From NCBI RefSeq assembly GCF_900095225.1, contig NZ_LT607415.1, positions 397,052-461,051 on the forward strand: DNA of 64,000 nucleotides. The letters are read 5' to 3'. The notes below the pieces were generated by a model, which saw only the letters and a program-made list of their open reading frames with translations, did not search any database and was not told where the DNA came from. The position numbers were made by a program, and so were the translations under genes. This document shows, piece after piece, positions 27,217-36,963 of this stretch; positions within the stretch are counted from its first letter, which is position 1; the number at the start of each line of letters is the position of its first letter. Origin of the DNA: Pseudomonas sp. UMAB-08 (GTDB lineage: Bacteria; Pseudomonadota; Gammaproteobacteria; Pseudomonadales; Pseudomonadaceae).

Positions 27217-27343
27217 GAGCGCCAATCACCCTATAGAGTCAACCGTTCTGCTGAGGTTAGTCGAGTGTCCGCACTTGGATGTCCGGAATGCTTTTTCATC
27301 GCCCTGTTCCTGCCGGAAACCCGTCACAAGGAGCTTGAAGTCT

Positions 27344-29020
27344 ATGCCTGAACTCATCGAACCCCGCAGCGGCGGGAAAATCCTGGTAGAAGCGCTGCTG
27401 CGCAATGCCGTGGACACGGTCTATTGCGTACCCGGCGAAAGCTATTTGCCGGTGCTCGACGCCCTGCACGATGCCCACTCCATCCGCACCATCGTCACCC
27501 GCCATGAAGGCGCCGCTTCGAACATGGCCGACGCTTACGGCAAGCTGACGGGCCGGCCGGGCATCTGTTTTGTCACCCGTGGCCCCGGCGCCACCCATGC
27601 GAGCAATGGGGTGCACACGGCCAAGCAGGACTCCACCCCGATGATTCTGTTCATCGGCCAGATCGAAAGTGGCTTCAAGGGCCGCGAGGCCTTTCAGGAA
27701 GTCGATTACACCCAGATGTTCGGCGGCCTGGCGAAATGGGTGACCGAGATCGATAGCCTGGAGCGTATTCCGGAAATCGTCGCCAAGGCGTTCAGCATTG
27801 CACTCTCCGGGCGCCCGGGGCCGGTGGTGATCAGCCTGCCGGAAGAAGTGTTGTTCGGCAGCGGTCTGTGTATCGACGCGCCGCCAGTGCGCGTTGCCTG
27901 TGCCGCGCCGGACCCGGCCGCAATGATTGAGTTGCGCGAGCTGCTCCGTGTCGCTCGCAAGCCCTTGGTGGTGTTGGGTGGCACGGGTTGGGATGCCGAG
28001 GCTTCCCGGGCGATCAAGCATTTCGTTACGGTAAACAACCTGCCGGTGGCGGCTTCGTTCCGTCGCCAGGACCTGTTCGATAACCGTGATCCGCATTATG
28101 TCGGTCAGTTGGGCCTGGGCATCTCGCCCAAGCTTGCCGAGCGCCTATGCACCACTGACCTGTTGTTGGTGATCGGCTCGCGCCTCAGCGAAACCGTGTC
28201 CAATGGCTACACGCTGATCAAAAGCCCGGTACCGACGCAGCCACTGGTCCACGTGCATCCCGATCCGCAAGAGCTGGGGCGGGTGTATCAAGCCCGATTG
28301 CCGATTGTGTCGTCCCTGCGCGGTTTTGCTGCTGCACTGACGCAACTCGAGCCGCTGACCGAGCAGCCGTGGACGTCCTGGACCGAAACCGCGCGGGCTG
28401 ATTACGTGGAGCATTCAACACCGCCCCAGGCTCACCCGCAACTGGTCGGCGTGGACATGGCGCACGTGGTTGCACATTTGAACGATGTACTGCCCGACGA
28501 CGCCGTGATCAGCAACGGCGCGGGTAACTACACCGTCTGGGTTCATCGTTTCTACCGCTATCGGCAACCGGGCACTCAGCTGGCGCCTACCAACGGCGCG
28601 ATGGGGTACGGTTTTCCCGCAGCGATTGCCGCCAAACTACGCAACCCTGAACGCACCGTGGTCTGCTTTGCCGGCGACGGCTGCTTCATGATGTACCCAC
28701 AGGAGTTGGCGACCGCCATGCAGTTCGGCGCACCGCTGGTGGTCATCGTCGTCAACAACGCCATGCTGGGGACCATCCGTATGCACCAGGAACGCGAGTA
28801 CCCCGGCCGGGTGTTGGCGACCGACCTGGTCAACCCTGACTTTGTGGCCTTCGCCAGATCCTTTGGTGCTTATGGCGAATTGGTCGAGCGCACCGAAGAT
28901 TTTGCCGATGCGTTTCAGCGTGCCCGGCAGGCGGGCGTTCCTGCGTTGATTGAGTTGAGTACGGACCCACGGCAAATATCGCCCCAAGTGCGCCTCTTTG
29001 ACGGGCCGCGAGAGCATTGA
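27344..29020 (+). CDS. acetolactate-synthase-like ThDP-dependent enzyme
   Basis: The start at 27344 (AAGGAG upstream) gives 558 residues in the three-domain order of the acetolactate synthase/benzoylformate decarboxylase superfamily. The catalytic Glu lies in RHEGAASNMADAYGKLTG, the central domain is at about 190-330, and the ThDP-binding motif runs from GDGCFMM to the NN pair in VVNNAMLGTI. No small regulatory (IlvN) subunit is adjacent, so biosynthetic acetolactate synthase is unlikely; a catabolic lyase or decarboxylase is more likely. A putative esterase gene follows after 2 bases. Confidence 0.85.
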   Translation: MPELIEPRSGGKILVEALLRNAVDTVYCVPGESYLPVLDALHDAHSIRTIVTRHEGAASNMADAYGKLTGRPGICFVTRGPGATHASNGVHTAKQDSTPMILFIGQIESGFKGREAFQEVDYTQMFGGLAKWVTEIDSLERIPEIVAKAFSIALSGRPGPVVISLPEEVLFGSGLCIDAPPVRVACAAPDPAAMIELRELLRVARKPLVVLGGTGWDAEASRAIKHFVTVNNLPVAASFRRQDLFDNRDPHYVGQLGLGISPKLAERLCTTDLLLVIGSRLSETVSNGYTLIKSPVPTQPLVHVHPDPQELGRVYQARLPIVSSLRGFAAALTQLEPLTEQPWTSWTETARADYVEHSTPPQAHPQLVGVDMAHVVAHLNDVLPDDAVISNGAGNYTVWVHRFYRYRQPGTQLAPTNGAMGYGFPAAIAAKLRNPERTVVCFAGDGCFMMYPQELATAMQFGAPLVVIVVNNAMLGTIRMHQEREYPGRVLATDLVNPDFVAFARSFGAYGELVERTEDFADAFQRARQAGVPALIELSTDPRQISPQVRLFDGPREH

Positions 29021-29022
29021 AA

Positions 29023-29742
29023 ATGATTAAGCTTTGGACCGTGTTGTTTATGTTGGCATCGACGGCTGCCCATGCCGACACAACACTGCACACCGACCTG
29101 CCGTTGAATTACATCGAGCAGGCCGGCCCCGACTCAAAAAATAAACCGCTTATAATTTTTCTCCATGGCTCTGGCAGCAATGAAGAGGACCTGTTCGGCA
29201 TAAAAGATCAACTGCCTGACGACTACACCTATCTGTCGGTGCGGGCACCGTTTGAGGTCGAGTCAGACAGCTATCAGTGGTTCAACAAAAAGGCGGGCGA
29301 GGGTGATTACGATGGCGAGACGGATGAGCTGAAGAGTAGCGCAGGGAAGATCGTTGCTTTCATCGCCAAAGCCACCGGGAAATACCACACCCAGCCTGAC
29401 AAGGTGTTTCTGGTTGGTTTTAGCCAAGGGGCAATCATGAGCTACGAAGTTGCCCTGCGCGATCCCGAGGTCGTGCGTGGGATCGCGGCGTTGAGCGGGA
29501 AGATTCTGCCGGTGTTGAAGGCTGAATTGAAGCCTGCCGACACCCTCAAACAGGTGGCTATTTTTATCGGTCATGGCACCGCAGACCGAAAACTTCCTTA
29601 CGTGGGTGCAACCGACGCAGATACGCTGCTGAAAAGCCTGTCCCTGACCCCGGAGTTTCATGCTTATCCAGGCATTGGCCATACGATCAGTCAGACCGAA
29701 ATAGTGGACCTGAACAGCTGGTTGCAGCAGATCAATCAATGA
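29023..29742 (+). CDS. secreted carboxylesterase/phospholipase-like hydrolase
   Basis: The 239-residue protein has a signal peptide (KLWTVLFMLASTAAHA) and an alpha/beta hydrolase fold of the YpfH/carboxylesterase type: LIIFLHGSGSNEEDL (oxyanion region), nucleophile GFSQGA, acid in GTADRKLPY and His in PGIGHTIS. ATG at 29023 starts 2 bases after the stop of the ThDP enzyme gene, so the two are co-transcribed. Ester substrate is unknown. A 7-bp inverted repeat (29742-29748 with 29772-29778) follows. Confidence 0.82.
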   Translation: MIKLWTVLFMLASTAAHADTTLHTDLPLNYIEQAGPDSKNKPLIIFLHGSGSNEEDLFGIKDQLPDDYTYLSVRAPFEVESDSYQWFNKKAGEGDYDGETDELKSSAGKIVAFIAKATGKYHTQPDKVFLVGFSQGAIMSYEVALRDPEVVRGIAALSGKILPVLKAELKPADTLKQVAIFIGHGTADRKLPYVGATDADTLLKSLSLTPEFHAYPGIGHTISQTEIVDLNSWLQQINQ

Positions 29743-29784
29743 CGCCTGGACGCTGAGCCTCACTCGCTTCACAGGCGTATCAGT

Positions 29785-30366
29785 TCATTTACCACCGACG
29801 ATTTGCTTGATCAGTTTATCGTGCCCAGCCTGGTCGTCCGCGCGGAATATGACCTGAACCACCGACATGTGAGTGCCCGAACCGGCCAGGAAGGTGGTGC
29901 TGAGGGTCCTGCCGCCGCCCATGGTGGCGGTGCTGTCGATCTGGCGCACGCCTAGACCTTTGAGGGTCAGTTTCTTCTCGCCGAGCTGCTTGAAGTCAGG
30001 AAGGCCTGCGATCTGCTGTTTGAGAAAGCCGGCAACCGCGCCGTCGAGAAAATCCGCGTCATTGTCTTTCGCGTTCACCCCAGCTTGCAGTGGGTGTTCG
30101 ACGGCGATGACCACGCTCTTCGTCGCTTTATTGACGTACATCGTTCCGGTTTCACCCGCAGTGCCGCTGGCTTCATCACCCGCAGGCAATGGGTTGGCGA
30201 CATAGCTGGCGGGAAGTTTGAATTCGAATTTGCCGCCGAGTGTCGATACTGTCTGCATCGCCGGTTTGTGTTTGGTCGGCGCAGTCGCCGCGTAGCTGTT
30301 CATCCCGCCCAGACTGGCCGCCATCGCCAGGATCAACACAGCGGCCTTCTTAACGAAAAAAGACAT
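29785..30366 (-). CDS. DcrB-like exported protein
   Basis: The 193-residue protein has a signal peptide (VKKAAVLILAMAASLGGMNSYA) and a single domain resembling DcrB of enterobacteria (GGKFEFKLPASY at the start, VVIAVEH, KKLTLKGLGVRQIDSTATMGG, STTFLAGSGTHMSVVQVIFRAD). E. coli DcrB is a lipoprotein; this one lacks the lipid Cys and should be soluble in the periplasm. Function of the family is poorly defined. It stands alone, convergent with the esterase gene. Confidence 0.65.
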   Translation of the reverse strand: MSFFVKKAAVLILAMAASLGGMNSYAATAPTKHKPAMQTVSTLGGKFEFKLPASYVANPLPAGDEASGTAGETGTMYVNKATKSVVIAVEHPLQAGVNAKDNDADFLDGAVAGFLKQQIAGLPDFKQLGEKKLTLKGLGVRQIDSTATMGGGRTLSTTFLAGSGTHMSVVQVIFRADDQAGHDKLIKQIVGGK

Positions 30367-30534
30367 TTAATCTCTCCTGATTGATTGCGCGCAGCGCCTT
30401 GTGGGCGTCGAAATGAATGACGCCACCGCGCATTGATGGGCCCGTGAAGGTGCGAAAATACCCTGCGTCGTTATTGCTGGGAAGTAAAAGCTGCGGGGAA
30501 GTAAAAGCACACGGCTATCCGAAAGACACATCGT

Positions 30535-31467
30535 TCAACGGTCCCAATAGGGCGTCGGTCCAAACCGCTCGACAAAGAAATCGATCACTGTTCTGACTTT
30601 GACCGAAAGGCGTCGGCTGGTCGGCCACAGGGCCGCGATCTGTTGGGGTTCGAGGCTGGTCGACACTTGAAACTCGGTCAGTACCGCGTGCAGCGTCCCT
30701 TTGTGCAGTGCCTCGCCAATCAGCCACGAGGGAAACATGACCAGGCCCATGCCGAGTTCGGCGGCCTGGGTCAGGGTTTCGGCGTGATTGCCGGTCAGTG
30801 GGCCTTTAACGGTGTAAGGCACCCAATTGTCCTGGCCAAGGCGAAAGAACCAGCGTTGCTGGCCGGTCATGCCTTTGTAGGCCAGGCATTGATGCGCGGC
30901 CAGCTCATCCGGGTGCTGCGGTGTGCCGTGGCGTGCCAGGTACGCCGGGCTGGCGGCGAGCCGATAGCGTTGCGGGGCGAGGATGCGCGCCTGCATGCTC
31001 GAGTCATTCAATACGCCGATGCGGAACAACAAGTCTGCGCCTTCCTGCAAAGGATCGACGAATGTGTCGGTCTGCTGCACGTCGAGTTGCAACTTCGGAT
31101 AGCGGCGACACAGCTCGGCCAGCCCAGGCGCCAGATGCCGTTGACCGAACACCACCGGAGCGTTGATCCGTACGAGACCGCTGGGTTCACTTTCCTGCTC
31201 CTGCAAGGCCCGCTCGGCTTCCTCCAGTTGCGCGAGTACCAGGCGGGCATGGTATTCGAGCAATCGACCCGCCTCGGTCGGCGTAACGGCGCGCGTATGG
31301 CGATACAACAGTTGTTGTTGCAGCGCGCTTTCCATCACCTGGATTTGCCGCGAAATCGAGGAGGGCGCCACACCTTCACGGCGGGCAACCTCGGAAAAAC
31401 TCCCTCGATCAAGCACGGCCACGAACAGGCGCAGCGCCTTGAATCCCAACTCGTTGAAACCGTGCAT
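30535..31467 (-). CDS. LysR-family transcriptional regulator
   Basis: The 310-residue regulator has the N-terminal winged helix (FVAVLDRGSFSEVARREGVAPSSISRQIQVMESALQQQLLYRHTRAVTPTEAG) and a C-terminal periplasmic-binding-like effector domain. The start at 31467 follows from the domain; the frame upstream runs antisense into the neighbour. It diverges from two small DMT permease genes across 135 bases, the usual place for its binding site, so it probably controls them. The effector is unknown. Confidence 0.9.
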   Translation of the reverse strand: MHGFNELGFKALRLFVAVLDRGSFSEVARREGVAPSSISRQIQVMESALQQQLLYRHTRAVTPTEAGRLLEYHARLVLAQLEEAERALQEQESEPSGLVRINAPVVFGQRHLAPGLAELCRRYPKLQLDVQQTDTFVDPLQEGADLLFRIGVLNDSSMQARILAPQRYRLAASPAYLARHGTPQHPDELAAHQCLAYKGMTGQQRWFFRLGQDNWVPYTVKGPLTGNHAETLTQAAELGMGLVMFPSWLIGEALHKGTLHAVLTEFQVSTSLEPQQIAALWPTSRRLSVKVRTVIDFFVERFGPTPYWDR

Positions 31468-31602
31468 GATTAATCCTGCTGTGCGAGTTTCGCAAAAGTA
31501 CTTTGTGAATAGTCCCATTTTACGCAAAGGACGATCAACCCATACTTCGCACCCTCGGCAAGGCCCTGGTCTTGCCCCTCGATTTTTGTAGAGGCGCACC
31601 TG

Positions 31603-32097
31603 ATGCACGTCACATCGCTGGAAAACGCTGTACTTGAAGATCAGGACCGGCACGCCCGGCTGAAAAAGCTGTTGCTGCTGCCGCTGGTGATTCTCGCTGG
31701 CATGGGCCTGTCGGTCGAAGCCGGATTGCTCGGTCCATTGGGCGTGCAGGTCGGGCACTTGTGGGCAACCCTGAGTATCTTCGGTGTGGGTGCAGCCCTT
31801 CTGTTCTTGCTGACGCTGCTCAGTGGGCCGCAAAAGGGGCCCGCGTTGTCTGAGTTGCCGCGCTGGCAATTGCTGGGTGGGTTCCTCGGGCCGATGTATG
31901 TGGTGGTCCTGACATTGGCGACGCCCCACATCGGCATCGCGATGACCATGATTGCCATTCTTTCCGGCCAAGTGGGTAAAAGCGTGTTGATCGACCATTT
32001 CGGCTGGTTCGGTGCTGCCCGCAAACGGGTCAATGTTGAACGCTGGGTGGCTTTGATACTGATTCTGGTGGCACTTATTCTGATCGCGCGAGGTTGA
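31603..32097 (+). CDS. YdcZ/DUF606-type small DMT permease, subunit 1
   Basis: The 164-residue protein has five predicted membrane segments after a hydrophilic N-terminus of about 20 residues. The end pattern GQVGKSVLIDHFGWFGAARKRVNVERWVALILILVALIL matches the DUF606/YdcZ branch of the drug/metabolite transporter superfamily. These half-size proteins often come as pairs and assemble as heterodimers. Stop and next start overlap. Confidence 0.82.
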   Translation: MHVTSLENAVLEDQDRHARLKKLLLLPLVILAGMGLSVEAGLLGPLGVQVGHLWATLSIFGVGAALLFLLTLLSGPQKGPALSELPRWQLLGGFLGPMYVVVLTLATPHIGIAMTMIAILSGQVGKSVLIDHFGWFGAARKRVNVERWVALILILVALILIARG

Positions 32098-32099
32098 TG

Positions 32100-32573
32100 A
32101 TGAACTTGACTCTATTGTTGATTCTGGTGGTAGCCGCTGGCGCCGTTCTAAGTATTCAGGCCGCTATCAATGGTCGTCTCGGAGAGGCTGTGGGTGTATT
32201 GCGCAGCAGCTTGCTGACCTTCGTGGTGGGTGCTGTGGTCACCGCACTGCTTATCCTGTTCTTCGAGCCGGCGCATTCCATTAGCGTGCTGGATGTACCG
32301 AAATGGCAGCTCGGCGGTGCCTTTTTCGGGGTGATCTACATGATGGTGATGGTCGGCGCCGTGCCACGGGTGGGTACGGCTGTAGCGACCGTAGCGGTGA
32401 TCGTCGGCCAACTGGGCATGGGCATGTTGATTGATAACTTTGGCTGGCTGGGTAACCCCGCCATCGAGTTGTCGGGCAGCCGTATCCTGGCAATGGTCTG
32501 CCTGGGGCTTGCCTTGGTCTTCATGTACCGCAGCAGTGCGGCCGCGCCGGAATCCGCCGATAAAGCGCGATGA
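32100..32573 (+). CDS. YdcZ/DUF606-type small DMT permease, subunit 2
   Basis: The 157-residue partner has the same fold (VLSIQAAINGRLGEAVGVLRSSLLTFVVG, GQLGMGMLIDNFGWLGNP). ATG at 32100 has GAGG 6 bases upstream, inside the end of the first gene; ATG at 32097 is the alternative. The paired layout suggests a heterodimeric exporter or importer of a small metabolite under the divergent LysR regulator. Confidence 0.82.
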   Translation: MNLTLLLILVVAAGAVLSIQAAINGRLGEAVGVLRSSLLTFVVGAVVTALLILFFEPAHSISVLDVPKWQLGGAFFGVIYMMVMVGAVPRVGTAVATVAVIVGQLGMGMLIDNFGWLGNPAIELSGSRILAMVCLGLALVFMYRSSAAAPESADKAR

Positions 32574-32717
32574 ACTAAGTTGTTATTGGAAGGGACCGTA
32601 CAAACGCGTATAAAACAATTGATATACAGCACGATAAGCTTTAAAAAAAAGGATTGTTAGCACATCGATTACTACAACTAAGATGTGTACCGCCAGTTTC
32701 TGGCTCATGGAGCGCTG

Positions 32718-35609
32718 ATGAGTTTCCGGCCTTTGACCGACACCTTGGGGCAATCGAGTGATTGCGGCGATGTCGCCTCTCAAACTATCGGCAGCTCGGG
32801 CAGTGCCAGGGATGCGATTGAAACGCTGTTTGCAGCAGCCCGGAGCTGGAGCCACACGACGTCATGGGTCGCGTACAGAGCCGGTGAGCAAATGCACCTG
32901 GTGGGGCAGGGCGATCCGCAGATGCAATGGCCTGCCAGTATCGCCAATGACGCGTTCGATGCTTTTTGCGTTGCCGGGAAACTGCACCGTTGGCCAACGG
33001 GTAACGGTGAAAGTGTGCTGGGTTGGCTATTGGCGCCATTGGATGACGCAGCCAATCCTGCCTTGGTCGACTTTGCCCTGCGTCTGGGCGTTCAGGTGCA
33101 GACCGATACGCTGGCTCGGGCGCAAATTACCCAGCGCGTGCTGTATGAAATCACCTACCTGGCCAGCTCCACACGTGAGCGTTCGGTCTTTCTGGTCGGG
33201 GTTCACCGTTTACTCGCGACGCTGATCGACGCCGAGAATTTTTACCTCGCGCTCTATGATGCTCGCAGCGGCAAAATTACCTACCCCTATTACGTCGACA
33301 TCATTGATGTCGACGCACTGGAAGCCGAGAACTACGAATTTCTCGATCCCACGCACTTGTCCTTGACCGGGCAGGTGCTGACCAGCGGCCAGCCACTGCT
33401 GATCGATGCCGCCGGTATTCGCACCGCCCAAGCCCAAGGCCGATTCTTTTGTGTAGGCCACCGGCCCGAGTTCTGGATGGGCGCGCCGCTTAAAAATGCA
33501 TCGGATGATGTGTTCGGCATGCTGGCGATGCAGGTGTATGACGTTTCGCGCGCTTACAGCGCCGAAGACCGGGCGCTGTTCCTGGTTGTTGCGCGACACG
33601 TGGCCATGGCGCTCGACCGGATACTGCACCGTGCCGACCTGGAAGAAACGGTGTTGCGGCGCACCCTGGAACTGTCGGAGCTCAACAATGCGCTGCGTCA
33701 GGAGGTGGCGGACAGAGAGCGTGCTGAGCACCTCCAAAGCGCGCTGTTTCAGATTGCCGAACTCTCGAGCCAATCCGGCGACATGGAGGAGCTTTTTCAG
33801 CGTCTGCACGGGATCGTGGGCGATCTGTTGTTTGCGAAAAACTTCTACATCGCGCTCTTTGACGACACGACCGCAGAGGTCACTTTTCCTTACTATGTCG
33901 ATGAGCGACAGAAGACGCGACCATCGTCGCGACGTGGTCAGCGTGGGTATACCGAGTATGTGATACGCCAGCGCCGGCCACGTCTGATTGATCGGGACGA
34001 GGCCTTGAGGCTGGAGAGCCTCGGCGAAATCGAAATTATCAATGAGTCCACCCGATCTTATTCCTGGCTGGGAATTCCGCTGTTCGATGGTGACATGGTG
34101 CGTGGCGTGCTCGCGGTGCAGAGCTATACCCCTGAGGTGAGCTATTCCCGGCGCGATCAAGAGTTGCTGACCTTCGTGTCGCGTCATATCGACACTGCGT
34201 TGTCGCGCCGCAGCGCTGCCGAAGCGATCCACGCGGCCAACCTCAAGCTCGAAGCGAGGGTTCAGGATCGCACCCGCGAGCTCGACCACGCCAATGCCAA
34301 GTTGCAACACGAGAACTCCCACGACACATTGACCGGTCTGCCAAACCGCGGCTATTTGCAGCAGCGCCTTGATGTGGCATGGACTCAGTTTGGCAATGAC
34401 GGCCGACCACTGGCCGTGATGTTCATCGACCTTGACCGCTTCAAGCTGGTCAACGACAGCCTGGGCCATCACTTCGGCGACCTGCTACTGATGCAGGCAG
34501 CCTACCGTTTGCGCAATTGTCTGCGTGACAGCGACCTGCTGGCGAGGCTTGGCGGCGACGAGTTTGCGGTGCTTGCGCCCGAGGCGCCGCTCGACGCGGT
34601 GGTCGACATTGCGGAGCGGATTCTGGCGGCGTTCGACCTGCCGTTTTTTATCAATGGCCATGAAGTGTTCTCCTCCTGCAGCATCGGTATTGTCAGCGCC
34701 GACAGTCAGTTTCACCATGAACCGGCTGACCTGTTGCGCGATGCGGACATGGCGATGTATCGGGTCAAGAGTGGCGGTCGCGACAGCTATGCCGTGTTCA
34801 ATCAAGAAGTGCGACGCGAGGTGTCGGACCAAGTCGAGCAGGAAGGCGCACTGCGCAATGCCCTAAAGCGCACTGACGAACTGGTGCCCTATTTCCAGCC
34901 TATCGTCTGTGTGCGAACAGGCGAGTTGGTCGCGCTAGAGGCGCTCATTCGCTGGCACCAGCCTGACGGTCGGGTCATCGTCCCGGGCCAGTTTCTACCC
35001 GCTGTAGAAGGCCTGCGCCTGATCGGACGGCTCGACCTGTACATGCTGACCAGTATCGTCGTCATTCTGGCGCAGCCCGAACACGCCCACTGGCCGGCCG
35101 TGCACGTGAACTGCTCCAGCTACAGCATGACCCGCCCGGAATTCGCCAATGAAGTGCTGACGCTGCTCGCGCGGCATGGGGTTGCACCGTCGCGGATCTG
35201 CCTGGAACTGACCGAGGGCGCGCTGGTGGCCGAACCGGACATTGCGCGGCGGACCATGCAGCAACTGGCCGACAACGGTATGTCGGTGGTGCTTGATGAC
35301 TTCGGCGCGGGGTTCTCGTCGCTGAGCTATGTGCACCAGTACCGCTTCAGCGGCCTGAAAATCGACAAGTCATTCATTCTCGAACTCACCGCCAGCCCGC
35401 GCAGCCGCGCCATTGTTCGGGCCATCGTGCGTATGGCCGAATCACTCGGCCTCTCAGTGGTGGCCGAAGGCGTGGAAGACGTCGAGACCCTCGACCTGCT
35501 GCGCGAAATGGGGGCTGGTCAGGCTCAGGGTTATTACTTCGCCAGGCCCATGGCGCTGAACGAACTGATCCAGACCTCAAGAGCCCCAGGAACCTGGAGG
35601 CTGGGGTAA
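32718..35609 (+). CDS. GAF-GAF-GGDEF-EAL cyclic di-GMP enzyme
   Basis: The start at 32718 (GGAG 5 bases upstream) gives 963 residues without membrane segments. Two GAF domains occupy about 150-310 and 350-500, each with an NFYIAL/NFYLALYD-type core and YPYYVD/FPYYVDE. A short coiled coil follows, then a GGDEF domain with complete metal and signature residues (FIDLDRFK, NDSLGH, LGGDEF). The EAL domain has LEALIRW, LELTEGAL, DDFGAGFSSLSYV, KIDKSF, AEGVED and QGYYF. Both catalytic sites look intact, so it may make or break cyclic di-GMP depending on a ligand of the GAF domains. No operon partner. Confidence 0.92.
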   Translation: MSFRPLTDTLGQSSDCGDVASQTIGSSGSARDAIETLFAAARSWSHTTSWVAYRAGEQMHLVGQGDPQMQWPASIANDAFDAFCVAGKLHRWPTGNGESVLGWLLAPLDDAANPALVDFALRLGVQVQTDTLARAQITQRVLYEITYLASSTRERSVFLVGVHRLLATLIDAENFYLALYDARSGKITYPYYVDIIDVDALEAENYEFLDPTHLSLTGQVLTSGQPLLIDAAGIRTAQAQGRFFCVGHRPEFWMGAPLKNASDDVFGMLAMQVYDVSRAYSAEDRALFLVVARHVAMALDRILHRADLEETVLRRTLELSELNNALRQEVADRERAEHLQSALFQIAELSSQSGDMEELFQRLHGIVGDLLFAKNFYIALFDDTTAEVTFPYYVDERQKTRPSSRRGQRGYTEYVIRQRRPRLIDRDEALRLESLGEIEIINESTRSYSWLGIPLFDGDMVRGVLAVQSYTPEVSYSRRDQELLTFVSRHIDTALSRRSAAEAIHAANLKLEARVQDRTRELDHANAKLQHENSHDTLTGLPNRGYLQQRLDVAWTQFGNDGRPLAVMFIDLDRFKLVNDSLGHHFGDLLLMQAAYRLRNCLRDSDLLARLGGDEFAVLAPEAPLDAVVDIAERILAAFDLPFFINGHEVFSSCSIGIVSADSQFHHEPADLLRDADMAMYRVKSGGRDSYAVFNQEVRREVSDQVEQEGALRNALKRTDELVPYFQPIVCVRTGELVALEALIRWHQPDGRVIVPGQFLPAVEGLRLIGRLDLYMLTSIVVILAQPEHAHWPAVHVNCSSYSMTRPEFANEVLTLLARHGVAPSRICLELTEGALVAEPDIARRTMQQLADNGMSVVLDDFGAGFSSLSYVHQYRFSGLKIDKSFILELTASPRSRAIVRAIVRMAESLGLSVVAEGVEDVETLDLLREMGAGQAQGYYFARPMALNELIQTSRAPGTWRLG

Positions 35610-35823
35610 TCGGTCGGCCGTGCAGGCCATAGAGGTTAGTCGATCTACCCGCGATCGCAGGCCATTTTTAGGGGCTATTCGGCATAATGAATAGCGCTTA
35701 AAGAAGTGTTAACTATCAGGTATTTGTTCATCGCAAATTCATTCAAAAGCATGTTGTCCACTTTCTTGACACTCCCCCATACCTCTCCTTAGCTATGACT
35801 AACTACCCCCGGTAATACCATCG

Positions 35824-35871
35824 GAGGCAAGCCTCGAATACCTGCCAGCGCAGGTCGTCGGGGCTTGCCTC
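35824..35871. repeat. nested inverted repeat in the gap before the autotransporter-like gene
   Basis: An outer 10-bp perfect repeat (35824-35833 with 35862-35871) encloses an inner 6-bp repeat (35840-35845 with 35850-35855). It lies in the 338-base gap between the GAF-GGDEF-EAL gene and the barrel gene, about 75 bases before the latter's start. It could be a terminator, a 5'-UTR structure or a small RNA. The rest of the gap shows nothing recognisable. Confidence 0.5.
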
Positions 35872-35947
35872 AATGATTTCGGTCGCCCCTCATTCGGGGT
35901 AGGAGAGACGCCAGAGCGAGTACTTATGCGACAGCAAGGAATTCTCA

Positions 35948-36877
35948 ATGAAAACTTCCATGACCCACCAGGAAATCAAATCGGCGGTGTGCGCTGTTTC
36001 GACTTCAATTCTTCTGTGCTCCGCCCTGGAAATTCAGGCATCGCCGCCAGAGGATGCAGCGATTTCCTGGTCCCGCGGGGACATTCCGATTCTCTTTTTG
36101 CTACCCCTTGACCCTGTTCGATTGGCAGGGAATCTCGCTGCTACCGGCCCCGGCAATGCTCAAATCGGCCCTGCGCTTTATGCCGCGCAAAACACTCGCG
36201 GGGATACCCAGCGCGCGGGCCTGTTTGTCGGACCCAGTCCTCTGCCGAGCAATACCGCTGGCTTTGTAGTAACCCCGGCAGCCAATGCCGTGAACCTGCA
36301 AAGTCAAAGCCTGGGGGCCTACTGGAGCCTGACCGCAGCGCAAGGCTGGCATGTGAATCTGGTCGCGATGGGGACACGCCTGAACGGTCAGGCACGCTCG
36401 GAACAAGGCGACTGGCGAGCCGCCGAAGGCAACGCCGTGACGTTGTCGGTGGAGGGCGGTTTTCCAATCGGTATCGGCGAAAACTGGATCATTGAACCCC
36501 AGGCGCAGTTAATCAATCAGCGTGCGTCCCTGGGCAGTCAGAGCACGGCGGCGGTCAACGCTCCCTATGATCAGCAGACGTCATGGAGCGGTCGTGTCGG
36601 TGCACGCCTCACCGGGAGCTACCAGGTCCGCGGCCTACCGGTCGAACCCTACGTGCGCACCAACCTTTGGCGCACGTATTCCAGCGGGGAGACGCTTACC
36701 CTGGGTCAGGTCGACAAGATCAGCAGTAGCCGCAACTCATCGACGGTAGAACTGGGCCTGGGTCTGTTGGCCAAAGTCTCGCCGACCGTCAGTCTGTTTG
36801 TCAGCGCCGACTTCAGCAGCGATGCCGAGAACGCCTTTGGCTTGATCGGTAACCTTGGCGTGCGCATGCGCTGGTGA
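35948..36877 (+). CDS. autotransporter beta-barrel domain without passenger
   Basis: The 309-residue protein has a signal-like N-terminus (to ..LEIQA). The body resembles the C-terminal barrel of classical autotransporters: SLGAYWSLTAAQGWHVNLVAMGTRL, EGGFPIGIGENWIIEPQAQLINQRASL, RVGARLTGSY, VEPYVRTNLWRTY and the terminal RMRW. Classical proteins carry a long passenger before this domain; here only about 90 residues precede the first recognisable strand. It is either a shortened descendant or a self-standing porin-like barrel. Confidence 0.72.
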   Translation: MKTSMTHQEIKSAVCAVSTSILLCSALEIQASPPEDAAISWSRGDIPILFLLPLDPVRLAGNLAATGPGNAQIGPALYAAQNTRGDTQRAGLFVGPSPLPSNTAGFVVTPAANAVNLQSQSLGAYWSLTAAQGWHVNLVAMGTRLNGQARSEQGDWRAAEGNAVTLSVEGGFPIGIGENWIIEPQAQLINQRASLGSQSTAAVNAPYDQQTSWSGRVGARLTGSYQVRGLPVEPYVRTNLWRTYSSGETLTLGQVDKISSSRNSSTVELGLGLLAKVSPTVSLFVSADFSSDAENAFGLIGNLGVRMRW

Positions 36878-36963
36878 GCACCACCCCTTAAACCCATCCG
36901 TCCGGGGCTGGCGTCAACTAAAATGACAGGTGACAGTCGGCGAGACATGTTCGGGAGGTTTCT

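Noticed and set aside
33210..34472. 420-codon open frame on the minus strand
   Set aside because: It is antisense to the GAF-GGDEF-EAL gene, has no ribosome site, and its composition mirrors the real gene.
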